Positions 6,545-10,606 of a DNA stretch of 10,606 bases are shown one piece after another; positions within the stretch are counted from its first letter, which is position 1; the number at the start of each line of letters is the position of its first letter. A program made the position numbers and the translations under genes. The notes beneath the pieces are model-generated. The model searched no databases and was not told the DNA's origin. It worked only from the letters and a program-made list of their open reading frames with translations. The stretch lies in assembly GCA_035295665.1 (NCBI GenBank), contig DATGIQ010000099.1, positions 1 to 10,606 on the forward strand, in the 5' to 3' direction. Source of the stretch: DATGIQ01 sp035295665 (GTDB lineage: Bacteria; Planctomycetota; Planctomycetia; Gemmatales; Gemmataceae).

Positions 6545-7147
6545 GTGCAGGCGCGGAACGGCAAAAGGATGGAAGCGCAGCGCGTTTGGCGGGGAGGCTA
6601 CACCCTCCTCGAACTCGTTCTCGTCCTGGCTCTGCTCGTCGTGGTGGCGGCCCTGATCATTCCGTCGGCGGAGTCGATGCATGGCCAATTTCGGCTGACC
6701 CAGGGAACGGATAGCATTCGTGCTGCCTGGGCATCGGCACGGGCCTATGCCATGGAAGAGGGGCGACCCTACCGGTTCGCGATCATCCCGAACCAGGGGA
6801 ATTACCGGGTTGCTCCGGACAGTCCGGAATTCTGGGCCGGAGGAGGACAGCCGCAGGGCCCGAACGATTCTCCCAACCCGCCGTTGGTCCTCAGCAAAAG
6901 CCTACCCAAGGGTTTACGATTCAGCGCGCCGGATGCTCCGGCGGCCCCAGTCCAGGGAACCGAGAGCAGCCTTCCTCCGGACAGCATTAACCCGGAAATG
7001 TGGTCGAGTCGAACGATTTTTCTACCCGACGGCACAGCCAGCGAGGATGTGGAAATCGTCTTCGGGGCCAGTGGGACCATGGGTAAGGTGATGAAGCTCC
7101 GCGCCTTGACGGGGGCGGTCAGCGTCAAAACGAGGAAAATCCCATGA
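6545..7147 (+). CDS. gspH: Type II secretion system minor pseudopilin GspH
   Basis: A minor pseudopilin of 200 residues from the chosen start. The cleavage motif is WRGG|YTLLELVLVLAL, with Tyr at +1, where Phe is usual, and Glu at +5. The helix is followed by a GspH-type segment (SIRAAWASARAYAMEEGRPYRFAI) matching the family's pattern of residues chosen for early pilin processing. The middle has Pro/Asn/Gln-rich loops (about 85-105 and 125-150). I prefer GTG at 6545, with GGGAG 8 nt upstream, giving an 18-residue leader. GTG at 6527 overlaps the gspG stop as GTGA and would give 206 residues; ATG at 6569 would give 192 but has AAGG directly against it. The gene ends in a 4-bp ATGA overlap with gspI. 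Being third after gspF and gspG supports GspH over other pseudopilins. Confidence 0.82.
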   Translation: MQARNGKRMEAQRVWRGGYTLLELVLVLALLVVVAALIIPSAESMHGQFRLTQGTDSIRAAWASARAYAMEEGRPYRFAIIPNQGNYRVAPDSPEFWAGGGQPQGPNDSPNPPLVLSKSLPKGLRFSAPDAPAAPVQGTESSLPPDSINPEMWSSRTIFLPDGTASEDVEIVFGASGTMGKVMKLRALTGAVSVKTRKIP

Positions 7148-7635
7148 TGTCGCCTCGCCCAGCGCGCGGCAGGCGGCCCGGCCTGTCGCTGATGGAAGTC
7201 CTGGTCGCCCTGACCGTCTTCCTCCTTGCGTTTATTGCCCTGGGCCGGCTCGTCGCTCTGGGCGGCGATCAGGCGGCCGATGCCCAGCAGCACGTGCGGG
7301 CTGCGGATCTTTGCCAGACCAAGCTGGCCGAGGTGATTGCCGGTGCGGTGCCGCTCACGTCCGAATCGGATGTCCCCTTTGAAGAGGATCCCCTCTGGCA
7401 TTGGACACTGGATTGCGAACAAGGTAGCTACGCCGGTCTCTGGAACGTGACCGTTCGCGTCAGCCGGCAGCAACCACAAGGCATGCGTCCGTATTGCACG
7501 CTCACGCAGATGATCCTGGACCCGAGCATCCACGGCAACCTCCAGGACACCCCGCCGGGCACCCCCACCGACAGCAGCTCCTCCGGAATGGGCCGTTCTT
7601 CGCGCTCCGGGGGTACAACAGGGGGAGGAAACTAA
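7144..7635 (+). CDS. gspI: Type II secretion system minor pseudopilin GspI
   Basis: A 163-residue minor pseudopilin. The leader MMSPRPARGRRPG precedes LSLMEVLVALTVFLLAF, with cleavage expected after Gly13, Leu14 at +1 and Glu18 at +5. GspI family features follow: the helix leads into QQHVRAADLCQTKLAEVIAG, then a domain with LWHWTLDCEQ and LWNVTVRV strands. GspI normally nucleates the tip complex with GspJ and GspK. The last 30 or so residues are a Ser/Thr/Gly-rich tail that many GspI proteins (about 120 residues) lack. The ATG at 7144 overlaps the gspH stop as ATGA and has GAGGA 7 nt upstream. Its TAA directly abuts the ATG of gspJ. Two cysteines (Cys60 and Cys90 region) could pair, but this is not established. 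Confidence 0.85.
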   Translation: MMSPRPARGRRPGLSLMEVLVALTVFLLAFIALGRLVALGGDQAADAQQHVRAADLCQTKLAEVIAGAVPLTSESDVPFEEDPLWHWTLDCEQGSYAGLWNVTVRVSRQQPQGMRPYCTLTQMILDPSIHGNLQDTPPGTPTDSSSSGMGRSSRSGGTTGGGN

Positions 7636-8595
7636 ATGGCTGTGCATGCTTACAAGCTGGACGCGCCAGCGAAGGACCGCGCCATCCTTCGCTGGCGCGT
7701 CCAGCTTGTATTGCGAAAGGATCCGTTCGGGGTCGGCCGCGGTGGCTTTACCCTGCTGGAAATGCTCCTGGCCACCTTTGTCAGCGTGCTGCTCATGGGG
7801 GCCTTGTATGTGGCGATGGACACGCAAATCCGGTATGCGGCGGCCGGCCGCGATCGGATCGAGGAGAGCACCCTGGCGCACAGCCTGCTGGCGCGGATGA
7901 GCAATGACATCAAGAAATGCGTGATCCAGGTTTCGCCAACCCCGCTGCCGCCGCTTTCGGCCTCGTCCAACAGCAGCAACAACTCAGCCAACGCCACTTC
8001 CCCTACGCCGTCGAATTCGGGAGGAAGCCCATCGACCGGAACGCCCCCCACCGGCTCAACCGATGCCAGCGCCTCAGCCGGGACTTCTTCCTCCTCCGCA
8101 GCGTCCGACACGATTCAATTTCGACTCGGTGTGCAGGGAACGCCAACCACGTTGAGCTTGTACCTCAGCCGGCTGCCCACCGAATTGTACAAGTCACGCG
8201 CCGAAGCCCTCAGTGATTTACGCCTGGTCAGCTACTGGTTGGCCGGCGACGCCAGCTCACCCGTGGGTTTGGCCCGGCGTGAATTCCTCCGCGTAAACTC
8301 GGACGAAGCCAATAGCCAACCCGCCACGGCCAACAACGGAACCGATGGGGCCTGGCTGGCACCGGAAGTGAAGAGTTTGCAGTTCCGCTATTTCGACGGC
8401 ACCAATTGGTATGATACCTGGGACGGCACAGAAACGGGTTGGGATTATGTCACGCCGATTGGGCCGCCCGCGCTCATCGAAATCACCCTGGGAATGGTGG
8501 TCCCCACCACCGACAATCGTTTTGGGGAGCTGCCAACCCTGAAGTCTTATCGCCATGTGGTTGCCATTCCGATGGCTGACGGCGTCGCCCACTGA
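7636..8595 (+). CDS. gspJ: Type II secretion system minor pseudopilin GspJ with in-frame palindrome in its leader
   Basis: A 319-residue minor pseudopilin. The ATG at 7636 directly follows the gspI TAA and has GGAGG (7624-7628) 7 nt upstream. The leader is unusually long, 37 residues, because a 60-bp palindrome encodes residues 6-25 (YKLDAPAKD...LRWRVQLV). Cleavage is expected at RGG|FTLLEMLL: Phe38 at +1, Glu42 at +5. A helix follows to about residue 60. Residues about 101-157 are a Ser/Thr/Pro/Asn-rich linker not found in well-studied GspJ. The C-terminal domain has the GspJ-like stretch SLQFRYFDGTNWYDTWDG (247-264), and ends with IEITLGMVVPT and HVVAIPM strands. GspJ forms the tip complex with GspI and GspK. 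A TTG at 7711, just past the palindrome, would bypass it but has no ribosome site. gspK starts 13 nt after the stop. Confidence 0.85.
   Translation: MAVHAYKLDAPAKDRAILRWRVQLVLRKDPFGVGRGGFTLLEMLLATFVSVLLMGALYVAMDTQIRYAAAGRDRIEESTLAHSLLARMSNDIKKCVIQVSPTPLPPLSASSNSSNNSANATSPTPSNSGGSPSTGTPPTGSTDASASAGTSSSSAASDTIQFRLGVQGTPTTLSLYLSRLPTELYKSRAEALSDLRLVSYWLAGDASSPVGLARREFLRVNSDEANSQPATANNGTDGAWLAPEVKSLQFRYFDGTNWYDTWDGTETGWDYVTPIGPPALIEITLGMVVPTTDNRFGELPTLKSYRHVVAIPMADGVAH
7651..7710. repeat. 60-bp palindromic element (26-bp perfect arms, 8-nt loop) inserted in frame in gspJ
   Basis: The left arm (7651-7676) begins TACAAGCTGGACGCGCC. The right arm (7685-7710) is its exact reverse complement, around the loop CCGCGCCA (7677-7684). 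No bases outside 7651-7710 pair, so the edges are sharp. The length is 60 bp, 20 codons, which keeps the gspJ frame. All six frames through it are free of stops. Read in the gspJ frame from either strand it gives YKLDAPAKD, three variable residues, then LRWRVQLV. Each arm can also fold alone (CTGG/CCAG), so extruded cruciform forms are possible. No second copy and no obvious target-site duplication lie in the window. It behaves like a REP/MITE-type or RPE-type dispersed palindrome; that it is dispersed is inferred. Confidence 0.85.
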
Positions 8596-8608
8596 GATCG
8601 GAGCGCCT

Positions 8609-10330
8609 ATGCACCTACGTTTACGATCCCGGCTCTTGGCAACACCGCGACGCCGAGCCGTCGTGCTGCTCTTGGTGCTCCTGGTGGTGGTGGCATTGAG
8701 CCTGTCGGCGTACCGATACAGCGATGCGATGAGCGCGGAATACCGGCTGGCCGACAGCGCGGTTCGGGTCATCCAGGCACAGGCGTTGGCGGACTCGGGC
8801 ATCTCCTATGCCGCCGCCCTGCTCAGCAATCCGTCAACCTTTTCTGGCGTGCTCAACAGCGCTCCCTGGAACAATCCCCAGGCCTTTCAGGGCGTGATCG
8901 TGCAGCCGAATAACCATCCCCATTTCCAGGGCCGTTTCAACCTGCTGGCGCCGCCGGTGCCGGACGAAACCGTGGGCAGTCCTCCCTACCGCTATGGTGT
9001 CAACGATGAAGCGGCCAAGATCAACCTGAACACCATGATGGCCCTCGATCCGAGTGGGAAAACGCTGTACAACCTGCTGATGGCGTTGCCCGACATGACC
9101 CCGGACGTGGCCGACGCCATCGTGGACTGGATCGACTCCGACAGCAAGCCGCGTGCCAACGGCGCCGAGGAAGATTATTACCAAACCCTCAACCCGCCCT
9201 ACCACTGCAAGAATGGGCCGCTGGATAGTCTCGAAGAATTGCTCTTGGTCCGTGGCGTGACACCGGAATTGTTGTTCGGCAATGATCGGAATCGCAACGG
9301 CGTCCTCGATCCCAGCGAAGATGATGGCCGGGGCATCTGCGACCAGGGCTGGTCGGCTTACCTCACCATTTATAGCCGCGAGCAGGATTTCGACGCACAG
9401 TACAACCCACGCATCAATGTCAACAGCTCGGATGTCAAAACGGTTTACGAGAAGCTGACCGATGCGGTCGGGCAAGACCTGGCTTACTACATTGCCGCAT
9501 ACCGGTTGTATGGACCGATCTCCAATCCGGCCGCGCAGCAGCTTCAGATCAAGCTGGCGGGGGCTATTGCCAATAGTACCGCCGGCTCGTCGACCTCCGG
9601 TGATTCAACCCAATCGAAATCGGCGACGCCCACCAAGACTCCCGCGACCAAACCCTTGGCCAAGACCGAGCAAGCTGCCAGTGGCGGGACAACGCCCAAG
9701 AAATCGGGCTCCGCCCCCACCACCGACAGTACTCAACCCAAGGTGGCAGCGAAAGGCGAACGGGACGATCTCGATTTTTCGCACAAGCCTGTGAAGACGA
9801 TTCAATCGCTTTATGAGTTGATTGGCACGGCTGTCAATATCCCGAACAAGCAAAGCGGGACCACCCATTACGAATGTCCGCTCAACGATCCAGACACGCT
9901 CCGGGAGCGGTTGCCGCTCCTGGTCGATAAGGCCACGACGCGGAGTAACTCCGAGATCCCGGCCCGGATCAACATCAACACGACACCCCTGGCCGTGCTG
10001 ACCGCCCTGCCGGGGCTGACCCAGGATGATCTCCAAAGCATCGTCGAGCACCGCCCCAACCTACTGGGCGCGCAACCACCCGATGCCATTTTTCAAACGC
10101 CCACCTGGCTGATCACGGAAGCGAATCTGGCGCCCGCCAAGCTCATCCAGCTGGAAAAATACATCACGACGCGGTCGCAATCGTACCGGGTGCAGTCGGT
10201 CGGCTACTTCGATCGCGATGGGCCGCGGGCCCGGATGGAAGCGGTGATCGATACGAACAACGGCCGGCCACGGATTGTCTACCGCCGTGACCTCACGGAA
10301 TTGATGCCGGCGTTCAATTTGGAGCGGTGA
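8609..10330 (+). CDS. gspK: Type II secretion system tip pseudopilin GspK
   Basis: A 573-residue GspK, larger than the usual 300-350 residues. Residues 17-35 form the pseudopilin helix (AVVLLLVLLVVVALSLSAY), preceded by ATPRRR. There is no Glu at +5, as is normal for GspK, but the usual Gly before the cleavage site is replaced by Ala17. Typical GspK segments follow: QALADSGISYAAALL (58-72), KINLNTM with LPDMTPDVADAIVDWIDSD (160-178), LDSLEELLLVRGVTPELL (205-222), and a second helix-hairpin-helix-like part ARININTTPLAVLTALPGL (452-470). Residues 226-237 form an EF-hand-like loop. Residues about 323-385 are a Thr/Lys/Pro/Ser linker. The ATG at 8609 with GGAG 5 nt upstream lies 13 nt after gspJ. 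A GTG at 8555 would add 18 residues overlapping gspJ and has no clear site. GspK caps the pseudopilus with GspI and GspJ. Confidence 0.9.
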   Translation: MHLRLRSRLLATPRRRAVVLLLVLLVVVALSLSAYRYSDAMSAEYRLADSAVRVIQAQALADSGISYAAALLSNPSTFSGVLNSAPWNNPQAFQGVIVQPNNHPHFQGRFNLLAPPVPDETVGSPPYRYGVNDEAAKINLNTMMALDPSGKTLYNLLMALPDMTPDVADAIVDWIDSDSKPRANGAEEDYYQTLNPPYHCKNGPLDSLEELLLVRGVTPELLFGNDRNRNGVLDPSEDDGRGICDQGWSAYLTIYSREQDFDAQYNPRINVNSSDVKTVYEKLTDAVGQDLAYYIAAYRLYGPISNPAAQQLQIKLAGAIANSTAGSSTSGDSTQSKSATPTKTPATKPLAKTEQAASGGTTPKKSGSAPTTDSTQPKVAAKGERDDLDFSHKPVKTIQSLYELIGTAVNIPNKQSGTTHYECPLNDPDTLRERLPLLVDKATTRSNSEIPARININTTPLAVLTALPGLTQDDLQSIVEHRPNLLGAQPPDAIFQTPTWLITEANLAPAKLIQLEKYITTRSQSYRVQSVGYFDRDGPRARMEAVIDTNNGRPRIVYRRDLTELMPAFNLER

Positions 10331-10421
10331 AAGACGAAATACCCTACGGAGAATTGCCGGCGAACCGTGGACAATTGCCGATTGCAGAAAGCATAAAAAC
10401 CGCAATCAAGTACAAGCTCAA

Positions 10422-10450
10422 TTTTCAACATCGAGTGTTTGGTTTATAAT
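10422..10450 (+). promoter_or_regulatory. Sigma70-type promoter downstream of gspK
   Basis: TTTTCA (10422-10427) and a perfect TATAAT (10445-10450) are separated by 17 nt, the best promoter match in the window. The AT-rich stretch around it stands out from the GC-rich coding DNA. Transcription would start near 10457 and run rightward out of the window, so a new transcription unit begins after gspK. Confidence 0.6.
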
Positions 10451-10606
10451 CCATTGCCTCGTTTGCGTGCTTACCAACGAGAAGAGCGGCCAGAAGCTCC
10501 CTTACGGTCGCGGCTAGTAGGCGAAGGAAGCCAGGGCGGATACTCGGACTCGGAACAAACGGTTTCCCCCCTCGGTCGTCTTACATCGGGTATGATCCTC
10601 GGCTGA
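10451..10606 (+). other. Untranslated leader or possible small RNA with a 5' stem-loop
   Basis: No plausible coding start follows the promoter in the remaining 150 nt; the ATG at 10591 closes after four codons. CTCGTT (10458-10463) and AACGAG (10476-10481) can form a 6-bp stem with a 12-nt loop right at the predicted transcript start. This would be a stabilising 5' hairpin. The sequence continues GC-rich to the edge. It is either a long 5' leader of a gene beyond the window or the start of a small RNA. I see no match to tmRNA, SRP RNA or RNase P. Confidence 0.35.

Noticed and set aside
7651..7710. Palindrome as an intrinsic terminator or attenuator between gspI and gspJ
   Set aside because: It lies inside the gspJ coding frame, has no T-run after either arm, and gspJ continues intact through it to the normal pseudopilin motif.
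6802..7881. 359-codon minus-strand frame that includes the palindrome peptide YKLDAPAKD
   Set aside because: It is antisense to gspH, gspI and gspJ. The shared peptide arises only because the palindrome reads alike on both strands.
7711..8595. gspJ starting at TTG 7711, leaving the palindrome untranslated
   Set aside because: No Shine-Dalgarno precedes the TTG, while ATG 7636 has GGAGG at 7 nt and abuts the gspI stop. It remains possible but less likely.
10380..10407. GATTGC/GCAATC inverted repeat after gspK as an operon terminator
   Set aside because: The stem is only 6 bp with a 16-nt loop, and no T-run follows directly.
10480..10560. SRP RNA suggested by the GGCGAAGGAAGCC stretch
   Set aside because: The conserved SRP core (CAGG and AGCA internal loop around the GGAA tetraloop) is not present in the right order.

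Overview
The window looks like part of a Planctomycetes chromosome. This is inferred from GC-rich coding, a compact type II secretion (T2SS) cluster running gspE to gspK without gspC/L/M, pseudopilins and GspK carrying long Ser/Thr/Pro linkers, a GspK with an EF-hand-like loop, and a secreted Gly/Ser/Asn-rich BON protein next to a receiver-GAF regulator. No rRNA, tRNA, transposase or CRISPR array is visible.

Left part, minus strand (1-2528): three genes read leftward. A secreted glycine-rich BON-domain protein (2528-1641) comes first. It is followed by a receiver-GAF response regulator (1523-255), then by the N-terminus of a subtilisin-like (S8) serine protease (258 to beyond the window edge). 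The regulator and protease overlap by 4 bp (GTGA), so they are probably co-translated. A 20-codon upstream ORF ends 2 nt before the regulator start.

Divergent intergenic region (2529-2909): 381 bp holding a weak minus-strand promoter candidate for the BON gene, a 9-bp-arm inverted repeat (2763-2809), and a weakly supported 60-codon ORF (2643-2825).

Right part, plus strand (2910-10330): gspE ATPase, gspF inner-membrane platform, gspG major pseudopilin, gspH/gspI/gspJ minor pseudopilins and gspK tip pseudopilin, all in one direction. Genes gspG to gspK are packed with overlaps or gaps under 20 nt. The 187-nt gspE-gspF gap and the 115-nt gspF-gspG gap are the only notable spaces. The gspF-gspG gap contains a 9-bp stem whose 3' arm runs into the gspG Shine-Dalgarno. 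Together these genes encode the motor and pseudopilus of a T2SS. The outer-membrane secretin, GspC/L/M and the prepilin peptidase must lie elsewhere.

The most striking feature is a near-perfect 60-bp palindrome (26-bp arms, 8-nt loop, 7651-7710) inserted in frame in the 5' end of gspJ. It is exactly 20 codons long, has no stop codon in any of the six frames, and gives almost the same peptide read from either strand. It sits in the prepilin leader, which is removed on maturation. It resembles in concept the Rickettsia palindromic elements that insert inside genes.

After gspK (10331-10606) there is a good sigma70-type promoter (TTTTCA-17-TATAAT) and a short stem-loop at the predicted transcript start. 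No coding start follows inside the window, so this is the leader of a downstream gene or a small RNA.
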